64,000 nt of DNA. Origin: Sambucus nigra (Eukaryota > Streptophyta > Magnoliopsida > Dipsacales > Adoxaceae). Under the pieces are notes generated by a model. It did not search any database. It saw only the letters and a list, made by a program, of their open reading frames with translations, and had not been told where the DNA came from. Of the stretch, positions 1 through 11,800 are shown piece by piece. The stretch lies in the NCBI GenBank assembly GCA_949130495.1, contig OX422213.1, forward strand, positions 51,408,284-51,472,283, written 5' to 3'. Made by a program: the position numbers and the translations under genes. Each line of letters starts with the position of its first letter. Position 1 is the stretch's first letter.

Positions 1-1129
1 TTCTAACGAGATCATACTGGAACTTCGTTAGAAGACTCGTTCGAACAAGAATGTCGTTCGAACGAAATGTCGTTCGAACGAGATGCCAGGCAGGAACAAT
101 TTTTGGCAGTTTTAAGCAGTTTTTCTCCCACTTTCCCACTTGTTTCTTAACTAACTTTTCTCAGACTTTATTATGTGCGGGAATAACATTTTCCAACTTA
201 ACTTTTCCAATCTATTCGATCTTTTAGAGAGAGTTTGAGAGCTAAATTGCTTATGGAACATGTTCTTGTTTTGAGTGAAATTATTTAGAGAAAATTATAC
301 ACCACTCTAGTTTACACCCAATTATTTGTTTATCCAAGTTTCAATATATATACATCTTGCTTGGAGTTTTGGCACCGGGTTCATCTCTTCCGTTCAAAGA
401 GAGGTTTTGGGTTTGCTTCTACATCCCTCAAAGAAAGAATAACCTTTTTGCTGTACCCACTTGGAGAAAGGCTCCTTGTTCGGGTGACGGTGACCATATA
501 AAGTCCGATCGGTGGACTCCGAGACCGCGGTGGAGCTCTGTGGTTATCCTCTAGGAAGAGGTGTCTACAAGAAGAAGCGTCGAGGCTTGAGAAGGATCGA
601 GTCGTGTGATGTAAGCCTTTCTATCTTGTATTTGTAAATTCCGTATCTAGTGGATTTGAGGCTAGGACCGTCCGAGGTTGTTTCTCGTTGTGGGTTTTTC
701 CTCGTACATCGCGGCGTAGTGTGATTGATTTTCTTTTATCTTGCATAATAACTTAGAACTCATGCTTAGGATAATTCAAGATAAAATTGGTTTTAATTGT
801 CACACTGCATAATTAAATATTGGGTAAAGTTTATTTAATTCAAGTCTATTGATTAAAACTGGTTTGGTCTAATTTAGTAATATTGATAAACATGACTTAG
901 GCAAATTCTAGGACTCGGATTAATCAATTGGTTTAAGTGAAATTAATATTTGCGTGTGTTTATTTATTTTTCACTTGGGTTTAATTTTAATTTGAAATAG
1001 GAATTAAAATTTGGTGTTTGTTTGTTGTGTGAACCATCTTACGCTTCCGCATCTTTTTCAAAAAGGAAATTGATTTTAAAGTATAAAGACTGTGTTTATT
1101 TTAAAATCGGGATCCACATTTTCGTTTCA
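1..1129 (+). repeat. 5' LTR, 3' part only
   Basis: This segment matches 5594-6720 almost base for base, with scattered substitutions and small indels. It ends in TTTCGTTTCA just before the primer binding site, exactly as the 3' LTR ends before the satellite. It holds two perfect copies of the palindrome TCGTTCGAACGA near positions 50-85. The few per cent difference between the two LTRs suggests an insertion that is neither brand new nor ancient. Confidence 0.9.
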
Positions 1130-1132
1130 AAT

Positions 1133-1146
1133 TGGTATCAGAGCCA
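1133..1146 (+). other. Primer binding site for initiator Met-tRNA
   Basis: TGGTATCAGAGCCA starts three bases after the LTR end. It is the standard complement of the 3' end of plant initiator methionine tRNA used by Ty1-copia elements to prime minus-strand DNA synthesis. Confidence 0.93.
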
Positions 1147-1195
1147 AAGCGATAAATTATTTCGTTAAAGATCCTTTAAATAATTTTTGGCTAAA

Positions 1196-3127
1196 ATGGA
1201 ATTTTTTCCATTTTCAAAATTTCGTATTTTCGATGTTTCTAACTACGCGTATTGGAAAGCGCGAATGAAATGGGCACTAAAATCTATCGATGAGAGGGTT
1301 TGGATGTCTGTAGTTAACGGGTGGTCTCCACCAACTCATTTAGTTGAAAATTAACGTGTTCCCAAACCGGCCGATAGATGGACTGAGAATGAGTTTAAAC
1401 TTTCTAATTTTAATTTTCGTGGTTTGAATGCCTTGTTTAGCGCTGTCACACCAGATGAATTCCGACGTATTATGACGTGTGAAACCGCTAAAGAAGCTTG
1501 GGATATTTTACAACTAACTCATGAAGGAACTAGTGTCGTTAAAGCTTCGAAACTCCAAAACCTCACCACTCAATTTGAAACTATCAAAATGAACGATAAT
1601 GAAACTTTTGATGAATTTTATGCTAGACTTTCAGATATTGTCAATTCATCTTTTAATTTGGGAGAGAAAATACCCGACAACCGTGTTGTAAAGAAAATTT
1701 TAAGGTCCCTACCCGATAGATTTATTCCAAAAGTGACCGTTTTAAATTCTTTACCAACTTTAGCCTCTACGAAATTAGAAGAGCTTGTAGGTGATTTACA
1801 AACCTATGAACTAGATATGTTTCCCTCTAAAACTGAAAAGAAAATTGAAAAGGGCGTTTCTTTAAAAGTCCGAAAAGAGGTCAAACAAGTAGTAGAGAGC
1901 GAGAGTGATAGTGACTCGAAAGACATGGCTTTGTTTGCTCGTAAATTTAGAAAATTTCTTAAATTTAACAAAGATAAATTTAAAAATGATTTTAAGAAAT
2001 TTGAAACTCCTAAGTATGACAAAACCGAGAAGATTTCTAAACCTATTAATGAAAATTTAAATAGGGACGAGTCTAATAGGTGTTTTGGTTGTGAGGGTTA
2101 TGGCCTTAGGGCTTCTGAATGCCCCACTAAACTAAGGAAAGAGGGTAAACGAACCATTGCATATAATGCGACCCTTAGTGACAGTGATAAGGAAGAGGGA
2201 CCCGATTCCCCCACTAAGCCCAATTTTATGGCTTTTATGGCTAGTCATGTGAGTGATAGTGAGAACTCATCGATTGATGAAACGTTAACACATGACACTT
2301 CCGAGGTCATAGTTTATGATTCTCTTGTTTTTGACGATAGTGAGAGTGGAGAAGAAAGAGAGAGTGAAAATGAAGAAGAGGTTAATGTGAGTGAACTTCA
2401 AAATGCTTTTCAAGAATGATATAAAGAATCAATTAAGTTAAAAAGAGTTAATTTGAAGTTAGAAGCTAGTTTGAAAGAACGTATCAAGGTCGTTGATAAT
2501 AGTATGTTGGTTGAAGACCTTAAGACTCGAGAGAAAGCTCTTCTAGAGAAGCTTGAATATATAGAAGGCGAGAGAGATAGCCTTAGGGGTTTAATGGAAT
2601 CCCTGAAAAAGGAGCTTCTTGCTTTTGAAGAGCAAACTGTTTTATTAGAGTCTAACATTTTAGAATTGCAGAATAAATTAAAAAACTCTAGTAATGCCAA
2701 ATTTGATTTGGAGTGCCGTTCGAAAAAATTAGATAAAATATTAGGAACGGTCCAAATTAAAAATGACACTTGTGGTTTACGCTTCAACACTTGTAATGAA
2801 TCTACTCATAAAGCCAAGACCAACGTTTTAGGAGAATCTACTAGGAAAGCATTTAGAGATCACTCCTTAGGTAAATCTTTTCGACATGTTTTTACTTGTA
2901 CACATTGTGGTCGAAAAGGTCATCTTAAGAAATTTTGTTTTGATCTTAAACGAATTCCTCAAAAATCCCAACGTAATGCAACCAATGTATTTAGAACTCC
3001 TACACCCCAAGACAGTCATTCTTCATTAATTTGGGTTAGGAAATTCGACTTGGTTGCCTTGCAAAATAGGGTTTTTGATTCTCATTTACTTTCACATGCC
3101 TCCTCCCTCGATAAATCTAAAGGATGA
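1196..3127 (+). pseudogene. gag: gag polyprotein, copia UBN2 type, two in-frame stops
   Basis: One frame runs from ATG 1196 to 3127 (about 643 codons) and is closed only by TAA at 1352 (codon 53) and TGA at 2417 (codon 408). The N-terminus has the copia gag signature with a YWKARM motif; a UBN2-like capsid region follows (about codons 75-200, with NALF, EAWDIL and LPDRF blocks). A first zinc knuckle at about codon 296 has lost its histidine (GL in place of GH). Then comes an acidic Ser/Asp/Glu-rich stretch, a coiled-coil-prone Lys/Glu/Leu-rich segment after the second stop, and an intact CX2CX4HX4C knuckle at codon 568. The product would form the virus-like particle and bind RNA. The order (UBN2, knuckle, coiled coil, knuckle) fits SIRE-like gag. 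The frame ends where protease normally begins. Confidence 0.85.
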
Positions 3128-5059
3128 ATGTGTTAGTGTTTGCATACTTTAGATTTTGTACTTCATGCCATATTCACATGCTAAATGTATGCTTGTTTAA
3201 TCATTTTCTAGTCTATGCTCCATGCTTATCACATGCTAGAATTATGATTTTTGTTTATCTTTTGTATTATATTTCTTTCATTTTGTTTGCATTAAATGAA
3301 AAATACAAAAAGATTTTTGTTTATCATTTGGATTTTTTCTCTTGGTAATTTAAGCTTAATGAAAAATTCAAATGATTTTGTTTGTCTTTTGAGTATATAA
3401 TTTTTATTTTTGGTTAAAATTTTCAAAAACTCAAAAAGATTTTATTTTGTGTGTGATTTAGTTTGACACATTTTATGTGGCATACAGTTGTGTTTGAATT
3501 CCATCTTTTACGCTCCCATGTGGCTAGAACTTTTGGTTTACATTGTCAATCCTTAAAATGTTCTTTACCATATTTTTATGGAGTAGTTGGATTTTGTGTT
3601 GTTTAAATGGATTCTATTTTTATATGCCTCTATTCACACATGCATGAGCTCTTTTGAAATTTTAACTTCGTATGTATATTTGAGCTATGCGAGATGTTTT
3701 CCTTCCAATCTTGTCATCTACATATTTGTGACTTAGGAGGACTAGTGCATGTCAAAATTCGTTGCACGTGAGATTTGTGTGAAAAATGAAAACATGATAA
3801 ATATAAATGTGCACGGGGAAGGGCTCCGAAAGGACTTAGTGATCATTTGCGATTGTAATCCACCGTTTTGAATTGACCTAAAGGAAATACGTGGTCCAAA
3901 GGCCTAAAAACAAAAAGTATGGCATTAAAAGAAAAATAATTGTCATAGCCTATGTGTGATTGATATATTCATTCAAATTTAATATAAATGCATATTGAGG
4001 GATATTGGATGGTATATCAACGGTTTGCACAATGTCTGTTTATCCTAGTTGCGTATTTCATGTCATGACTCTATTGATTTGTAGAATCATTAATATGCTA
4101 GGCTTGTATGCATTGTGTATGTTTGTTCATTGAGTTTAATTTATATTGTCACATGAGGTTATATTCAAATGTGATGAAGTTTGCAATCAATTGAGAACTC
4201 CGTGAACATGTTTTAAGTGATTGGGTCTAAATTTAATCGTTACTAGTTCACACCCCAACACTTCCATTTCCAGATGACACATTTTTTCCATACGAGTGTG
4301 AAAGACTCCTATTATATTTTGTGTGTGTCATTTGTGTATTTATATCTATATATGTGTACTTGAGTCTCTTTGATATATATTATGTATACATATATTTAAT
4401 GTTTTTATTTAGTCTTTGCTTTGATTTCTAATCCATATATGCTTTAATTCATACTTGGTATCCATCTTCTTGCATTTTTAGTTGATAATCACATGCTTAA
4501 TAATTTATATATCATATTGGTATCATTTTATTGCATCCTAGTTGGTATCCGATGTTATTGTTTGGATTAGTTGAATTTTTGTTGTCCATATGCTTTAACG
4601 TTCTCATCCTTAAATTCTTTATTTGGAGGAGATAAGTTATTTTTTATTCTTTCGCCTTTGTCTATTCCTGAACAAAAAGGGGGAGAATGATAGGGGTAAT
4701 CCTATTATTATGGGTAATCCTATTATTATCGTATCTCTGTTTGGGGGAGATTTCTCTTAGGGGGAGACGTCTTTCTAAGTAGGTCATTTGTTTGATAAAG
4801 GGGAGAATTAATTTAGGGGGATTAATTATTTAATTATTTAATTGCATTTAATATTTTGATATTCCCCATGCGTTTGATAGTTTGCTTAAGTGTGCAGGAA
4901 TACTTCAAAATGGCAACATTCAACATTAGCAAAGATATTGATCCTTTAGGTTGTTTGAGTCAAGCATTGTAATTTTATTTTGGGTGGGACTTTGTATTAG
5001 TCTAGTAGAGCTTGACGGCCCTTTAGGATTTTTTGTTTAGTTTTTGTCCCGAAATAGCC
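3128..5059 (+). other. Non-coding interior replacing pol
   Basis: About 1.9 kb of T-rich DNA with no recognisable protease, integrase, reverse transcriptase or RNase H motif on either strand. It contains a second polypurine-like run AAAAAGGGGGAGA near 4673 and further GGGGGAGA runs near 4744 and 4760, as in the 3' non-coding part of SIRE/Maximus elements. The segment therefore looks like a retained 3' interior after loss of pol. Confidence 0.6.
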
Positions 5060-5070
5060 AAAGGGGGAGA
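5060..5070 (+). other. Polypurine tract
   Basis: AAAGGGGGAGA sits two bases upstream of the TGTAAGGACG start of the 3' LTR. This is the expected place and composition for the plus-strand primer of reverse transcription. Confidence 0.88.
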
Positions 5071-5382
5071 TTTGTAAGGACGCAAATTTCTAATTGAGTC
5101 GTAGTTTTGGCTCGATTCCGGACAAAAACATTTGAGTCATAGGATAGAGTATATTGATCATCTCTCAAGCCTATGACGTGTTTGTTGAAGACGTAGCGGT
5201 CAAGAGTATAAAGCTTCATCAAAAACAGTGGTTTATGTGCCTCGTTTCAACGTCATCAATAGTGGTTCCATGCTCCCAAGGTATGAATGCATTACATATA
5301 TATATAGGAGCTTAGAACAGTTTATATTGGGTGTTAGGTTTTAAAACTGTGTTTTCTTTTCAGAATGTTTTCTAATAAAACT

Positions 5383-5400
5383 TATATATAAAGAGTATAA
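5383..5400 (+). promoter_or_regulatory. Candidate LTR TATA box
   Basis: TATATATAAAGAGTATAA is the best TATA-like sequence in the LTR and lies upstream of the palindrome cluster. If it is used, the palindromes would fall in the transcribed R/U5 part near the 5' end of the genomic RNA. Position and composition are the only support. Confidence 0.35.
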
Positions 5401-5455
5401 AAGTTTCTGGGCTTGAAAAGAATTTTTGAAGCATTATGTGAGTTCGTTCGAAGTG

Positions 5456-5673
5456 TCGTTCGAACGAGATTGTCGTTCGAACGAGATTGTCGTTCGAACG
5501 AGATTGCCAACGACTTCCCATTAAGGCATACTGGAACTTCGTTTGAAATGTCGTTCGAACGAGATTGTCGTTCTAACAAGATTTCCAACGAGTTTCTAAC
5601 GAGATCATACTGGAACTTCGATAGAAGACTCGTTCGAACGAAATGTCATTCGAACGAAATGTCGTTCGAACGA
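5456..5673. repeat. Cluster of perfect 12-bp palindromes TCGTTCGAACGA (copia LTR)
   Basis: Six perfect copies start at 5456, 5473, 5490, 5551, 5630 and 5662, with several one-mismatch copies between them. The first three are spaced exactly 17 bp apart. Each copy equals its own reverse complement, so the cluster can fold on itself or pair with another molecule. The spacing pattern is partly repeated after an interposed CATACTGGAACTTCG block that occurs twice. Confidence 0.95.
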
Positions 5674-6720
5674 GATGCCAGGCGGGAACAGTTTTTGGCA
5701 GTTTTAAGCAGTTTTTCTCCCACTTCCCCACTTGTTTCTTAACCAACTTTTCTCAGACTTTATTATGTGCGGGAAAACATTTTCCAACTTAACTTTTCCA
5801 ATCTATTCGATCTTTTAGAGAGAGTTTAAGAGCTAAATTGCTTAAGGAAAATGTTCTTGTTTTGAGTGAAATTCTTTAGAGAAAATTATACACCACTCTA
5901 GTTTACACCCAATTGTTTATTTATCCAAGTTTCAATATATATACATCTTGCTTGGAGTTTTGGCACCGGGTTCATCTCTTCCGTTCAAAGAGAGGTTTTG
6001 GGTTTGCTTCTACATCCCTCAAAGAAAGAATAACCTTTTTGCTGTACCCACTTGGAGAAAGTCTCCTTGTTCGGGTGACGGTGACCATATAAAGTCCAAT
6101 CGGTGGACTCCGAGACTGCGGTGGAGCTCTGTGGTTATCCGCTAGGAAGAGGTGTCTACAAGAAGAAGCGTCAAGGCTTGAGAGGGATCGAGTCGTGTGA
6201 TGTAAGCCTTTCTGTCTTGTATTTGTAAATTCCGTATCTAGTGGATTTGAGGCTAGGGCCGTCCGAGGTTGTTTCCCGTTGTGGGTTTTTCCTCGTACAT
6301 CGCGGCGTAGTGTGATTGATTTTCTTTTATCTTGCATAATAACTTAGAACTCATGCTTAGGATAATTCAAGATAAAATTGGTTTTAATTGTCACACTGCA
6401 TAATTAAATATTGGGTAAAGTTTATTTAATTCAAGTCTATTGATTAAAACTGGGTTGACCTAATTTTGTAATATTGATAAATATGACTTAGGCAAATTCT
6501 AGGACTCCGATTAATTAATTGGTTTAAGTGAAATTAATATTTGCGTGTGTTTAATTATTTTTCACTTGGGTTTAATTTTAATTTGAAATAGAAATTAAAA
6601 TTTGGTGTTTGTTTGTTGTGTGAACCATCTTACGTTTCCTCATCTTTTTCAAAAAGGAAATTGATTTTAAAGTATAAAGACTGTGTTTATTTTAAAATCG
6701 GGATCCACATTTTCGTTTCA

Positions 6721-8851
6721 GTTATTTTTACAAATTATCGTCATATTCTCAAACCGAGAGACCCGAGACTACGCCGTCAGTTCCAATAAGTTACATTGAT
6801 CTTGTGCGAGGTGTTCGTGCCTCTTACGGGGTCGTTTGGGGCTAGTTTTGGTTTTCACCCTTTAACAACTTATTTTTAAGTAAGTGTTATTTTTATAAAT
6901 TATCATCAAACTCTCAAACCGGGAGACCCGGGACTACGCGGTCAGTTCCTACAAGTTACATTGGTCCCATGCGAGGTGTTCGTGCCTCCTACGGGGTCGT
7001 TTGGGGGCTGGTTTGGGTTTTCATCCTTTACGCCTTGTTTTTAAGTTTGTGTTGATTTTTGAAAATTATCGTCATATTCACAAATCGAGAGACCCGGGAC
7101 TACGCGGTCAGTTCCCACTAGTTACATTGGTCCCGTGCGAGGTGTTCGTGCCTCTTACGGGGTCATTTGGGGGCTAGTTTGGGTTGTCACCCTTTAACAG
7201 ATTGTTTTTAAGTCTAAGTGTTATTTTTCCAAATTATCGTCATATTCTCAAACCGGGAGACCCGAGACTACGCGATCAGTTCGTACAAGTTACATTGGTC
7301 CTGTGCGAGGTGTTTGTGCCTCCTACGGGGTCGTTTGGGGGCCGGTTTAGGTTTTCACCCTTTAACGGCTTGTTTTTAAGTTTAAGTGTTGATTTTTGCA
7401 AATTATCATCATATTCTCAAACCGGGAGACTCAGGACTACGCAATCAATTCCTACAAGTTACCTTGGTCTCGTGCGAGGTGTTCGTGCCTCCTACAGGGT
7501 CGTTTTGCGGCTAGTTTGGATTTTCACCCTTTAACGACTTGTTTTTAAGTCCAAGTGTTATTTTTGCAAATTATCGTCATATTGTCAAACTGAGAGACCC
7601 GGGACTACGCGGTCAGTTCCTATATGTTACATTGGTACCGTGTGAGGTGTTCGTGCCTCTTACGGGGTCATTTGGGGATGTTTTGGGTTTTCACCCTTTA
7701 ACGGCTTGTTTTCAAGTCTAAGTGTTATTTTTGCAAACTATCATCATAGTCTCAAACCGGGAGACTCGAGAATACGCGGTGAGTTCCTACAAGTTACATT
7801 GGTCCCGTGCGATGTGTTCGTGCGTCCTATGGGGTCGTTTGGGGGCTGGTTTGGATTTTCACTCTTTAACGACTTGTTTTTAAGTCTAAGTATTGATTTT
7901 TGCAAAATATCATCATATTCAAAAACCGAGAGATCTAGGACTACGCAGTCAGTTCCTACAAGTTACATTGGTCCCGTGCGAGGTGTTCGTGCCTCCTACG
8001 GGGTCGTTTGGTGGCTGGTTTGAGTTTTCACCCTTTAACGACTTGTTTTTAAGTCTAAGTGTTATTTTTGCAAATTATCGTCATATTACGCGGTCAGTTC
8101 CTACAAGTTACATTGGTCCCGTGCGAGGTGTTCATGCCTTTTACAGGTCCGTTTGGGGGTTGGTTTGGGTTTTCACCCTTTAACGGCTTGTTTTTAAGTC
8201 TAAGTGTTGATTTTTGCAAATTATCGTCATATTCACAAATTGAGAGACTCGGGACTACGCGGTCAGTTCCCAATAGTTACATTGGTCCCGTGCGAGGTGG
8301 TCGTGTCTCTTACGGGGTCATTTGGGGGATAGTTTGGGTTGTCACCCTTTAACAAATTATTTTTAAGTCTAATTGTTATTTTTACAAATTATCGTCATAT
8401 TCTCAAACAAGAAGACTCGAGACTACGCGGTCAGTTCTTACAAGTTACATTGGTCCCGTGCGAGGTGTTCGTGCCTCCTACGGGTTTGTTTGGAAGCTTG
8501 TTTGGGTTTTCACCCATTAACGGCTTGTTTTTAAGTTTAAGTGTTGATTTTTGCAAATTATCGTCATATTCTCAAACCGAGAGACCCGGGACTACGCGAT
8601 CAGTTCCTGCAAGTTACATGGGTCTCGTGCGAGGTGTTCATGCCTCCTACAGGGTCGTTTGGGGACTGGTTTGGATTTTCACCCTTTAACGGCTTGTTTT
8701 AAGTCTAAGTGTTATTTTTTCAAATTATCGTCATATTCTCAAATCGAGAGACCTGAGACTACGCGGTCAGATCCTATAAGTTACATTGGTCTCGTGTGAG
8801 GTGTTCGTGCCTCTTACGGGGTCGTTTGGGGGTTGGTTTGGGTTTTCACCC
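6721..8851 (+). repeat. Satellite array, about 168-bp monomer (left segment)
   Basis: Roughly 12.7 head-to-tail monomers of about 168 bp, recognised by recurring blocks such as TTTTCACCCTTTAACGGCTT, GACTACGCGGTCAGTTCC and TTACATTGGTCCCGTGCGAG. Monomers differ by scattered substitutions and small indels; one at about 8088 lacks about 24 bp. The array begins mid-monomer at the 3' LTR of the copia element and stops mid-monomer at the LINE poly(T). The monomer length is close to that of many plant centromeric satellites, but centromere function is inferred only. Confidence 0.95.
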
Positions 8852-11800
8852 TTTTTTTTTTTTTTTTTTTTGGGAAAATTATGTATATTAGAACTCAGGA
8901 AAGCAATTTACAAACAATAAACAAGGGAGAACCACAATCCTAGGGGCATACCCCAAAGGACACAAACTACCAAACACAAAACAAATCAACTAAGATAACA
9001 CCGATTCGGGGATGTCCCAGTTCATACATGCCATCCGGTTGGTGAAGCTTCTCCTATTGTTCTTCCACTTAGAGGCCCTCGCACAAACCATAGCAACAAT
9101 ATCTCTGACAATCATCTCACAATTCTTGGCCTTTCCATGGAAAAATCTCGCATTCCTCTCCAACCAAAGACAATAGATAGTGGTGGAAAAGGAAATACAC
9201 CTAAGTCTATTATAGAAGCTCTTGCCCACATATTCAGAATTAGCATACCCCAGCTCGCCCTCCCAGTTAAAAGCCTCTCTGTCCTCCTGGTTCTTAAATC
9301 TGACCTCAAGCCAAACCTCTTTGGCAATTTTACACTCTAAAAACAAGTGTTCCCGGTTCTCCACCTCCTCGCCACAAGTACAACACAAGTTACTGTTAGA
9401 AATACCCCAGCTAAACAGTTTATCTCTCGTGTGTAGAGCATCCCTACATATGATCCATAAACTAAAAGCACATTTTGGTATATTATTATTATTCCAAATC
9501 AACTTATGACAATTGAACACAGCACGAGCAATAGTAAGAGCCGCAAACGCCGCCCCAATGGAGAAACCATCCCGATTGGAATTCCACACCACCTCATCAC
9601 TAACCCCTTGGCGAATACTCGGCAGCTCAGCATTCCTAATCTCCCAAAGCTCCCAAGTAACAGAAGAAGGCCACCTCCATCTCTCCCCATGAATAAAGTC
9701 CGCCACTCTAGCTTTGTGATTGCTAGCCGCATCGTAAATAAGTCTTCCCCCATAACGATCAAATAGAGGACCTAACGGATGCCAGTTGTCGTGCCACACA
9801 AAGGTATCTTCGCCATTGCCAATGTTGGACCTGATAAGAGGCTTGGCCACCTCCCTCAACTGCATCAGTTTCCTCCAACACCAAGAAGAGTCACTTGGAA
9901 TACTAATGGCCCAAATACTTCTATTCTTGATCTTATACACATTACACCATAGGCAATCCTTCTTACTACAAAGGTTCCACAGAAGCTTAAGAATAGCAGC
10001 TCTGTTCCATACTTCCACATTCTTAATGCCCAACCCCCCTTCCTCATGACTGCACGTCGGATCATCCCACGACACCTTCGCCCCCGTATGTTTGGAATCA
10101 GAACCCGTCCACAAGAAGTCCTTCAAAAGTTGGTCGATTCTTCTAATAACCCCTTTCGGCAGAATGAACAGGCAAGACCAGTAGACCTGAATACCAAACA
10201 AGACCGATTTGATGAGCTGCAGTCTCCCAGCAAAACTGAGGAACCTGTTAGTCCAACACTTAATCCTCCCCGTAATTTTATCAATCAACTTCTCACAATC
10301 CACAGCTTTAAGCCTAGTAGTGATAAGAGGAACCCCAAGATACATGAAGGGAGGGGAACAATGGGAGAAGCCAAAAATCTCCCCCAACCTGTTCACCCCA
10401 TCGACATCGACCCCAGAGCAATAGAAACTAGATTTGTTAATATTGGGATGAAGGCCAGAGATCGAAGAGAAGGCCACAATAGCCCTCTTCACAATGCTAC
10501 ACGAAGCAGGGTCGCCACCACACAGAATGATCAAATCGTCCGCAAAGCAAAGATGATTAAGGCCCACCTCCTTGCATCTAGGATGAAAACTGAACTCCGG
10601 ATTGAGGCAAGCCTTGTCCATAATACACGAGAAAGTATCCATAACAAGCAGGAATAAGAAAGGAGAGATAGGATCACCTTGTCTCAGCCCCCTCTTCCCC
10701 TCAAAGAAGCCATGTAAACGCCCATCCAAGCTGATAGAGAATCTAGTCGTGGTAATACACTCCTCGACCCAACCAACAAACATAGTCGGGAATCCAATAT
10801 GCATAAGAAGGTTGAGCAAAAACTCCCAGCTAACAGTATCATAGGCCTTGAGAAGATCAATCTTGAGGGTACACCTAGAAGGGGATAGCTCGCGGTGATA
10901 ATTCCTCATAAGCTCCTGAAGCAATAAGATATTGTCAGAGATAGATCTACCCTTCACAAACGCGACCTGGCTCTGGTTAATGAAGGAAGGGAGGATGGGT
11001 TTCATTCTCTCAGCCAAAATTTTGGAGATACACTTGTAGATGGTGTTGCAACACGAGATGGGCCTGAAATCATGCATACCAGAGGGAGTAGTAACCTTCG
11101 GAATAAGCGCCAAAGCAGTACAGTTCCATTGCCTGGGCAGGTAGCTACACTGGAAGAAGAAGGTAATGGCATCAATCACATCTCCCCCCACCACGTCCCA
11201 GTTCTTCTTAAAGAAGCAAGCATTAAAACCGTCCGGCCCAGGAGCTTTATCGGACCCAATGGAAAACATGGCATTCTTGATCTCCGCATCAGAGATGGGA
11301 GCCTCCATAGCAGCCGCCTGATCACCCGTGATTCTCTTGCACACCACATCGTTAAGAATCGGAAAAGGGTCCACACAGGCATTGGAAGTGCCAAGGAGGT
11401 TGCTGAAATAATCAACAGCCACCTTAGCCACATTCTGACTCCCCTCAGTTCTCACACCATGGTCATCCACGACACTAAGGATCTTCCTTCTGACAGTAGC
11501 CTGGTTAGCCTTCTTATGAAAGAACGCATTATTACCATCCCCCAGCTGGAGCCATTTAACCCGAGACTTCTGCTTGAAAAAAGACTCCTCCGCCTCCCTC
11601 AGCTCTAAATACGTGTGAAGTTTGACCCTCTCTTCCAGGAGCACCTCATTGTTGCACCCATCAGTATCAACTCTAGTCTGAACCTCATCCAGTAAAGACT
11701 TAGCCTCCTCCACCCTACCAGAGATGTTACTAAAAAACTTCTTGTTGAAATCTTTCAGCCTCGATTTAACTCTTCTCATCTTCTGACTCAGCCTAACCAT

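Larger units (their letters stand above)
1..6720 (+). mobile_element. Non-autonomous Ty1-copia (SIRE/Maximus-like) LTR retrotransposon, gag only
   Basis: Two near-identical direct repeats (1-1129 and 5594-6720) flank a Met-tRNA primer binding site, one gag frame and a polypurine tract, which is the layout of an LTR retrotransposon on the plus strand. The first about 520 bp of the 5' LTR lie outside the window. Protease, integrase, reverse transcriptase and RNase H are all missing: about 1.9 kb without coding potential follows gag. The 3' LTR is followed directly by a satellite monomer, so the element inserted into the satellite array. The duplicated target site cannot be checked because the left edge is not in the window. 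Assignment to SIRE/Maximus rests on the UBN2-type gag, the long LTR and the multiple AAAGGGGGAGA tracts; mobilisation would need pol from a related element. Confidence 0.85.
5073..6720 (+). repeat. 3' LTR, complete (about 1.65 kb)
   Basis: Starts with TG after the polypurine tract and ends in CA at 6720, where satellite sequence begins. The last 1127 bp match the partial 5' LTR. The upstream third contains the palindrome cluster (5456-5673) and a TATA-like stretch near 5383. The remaining U5-like part is AT-rich and non-coding. Confidence 0.92.

Noticed and set aside
357..554. 65-codon ORF present in both copia LTRs (also 5948-6145)
   Set aside because: Conserved only because the two LTRs are copies of one another; no ATG-supported start or known domain.
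3124..3348. 74-codon hydrophobic ORF after gag as an env-like gene
   Set aside because: Its composition simply follows the T-rich non-coding DNA; no signal peptide plus domain structure.
5456..5673. CRISPR-like array of short repeats and spacers
   Set aside because: Plant LTR context, palindromic 12-mers with uneven spacing, no cas genes.
7184..8799. Runs of short plus-strand ORFs with shared VRGVRASYGVVWGLVW-like peptides
   Set aside because: They are the satellite monomer (168 bp = 56 codons) read in open frames; different frames are open in different monomers and there is no start, splice or codon signature.
9137..11608. Plus-strand ORFs opposite the LINE
   Set aside because: Shadows of the intact minus-strand reverse transcriptase frame.
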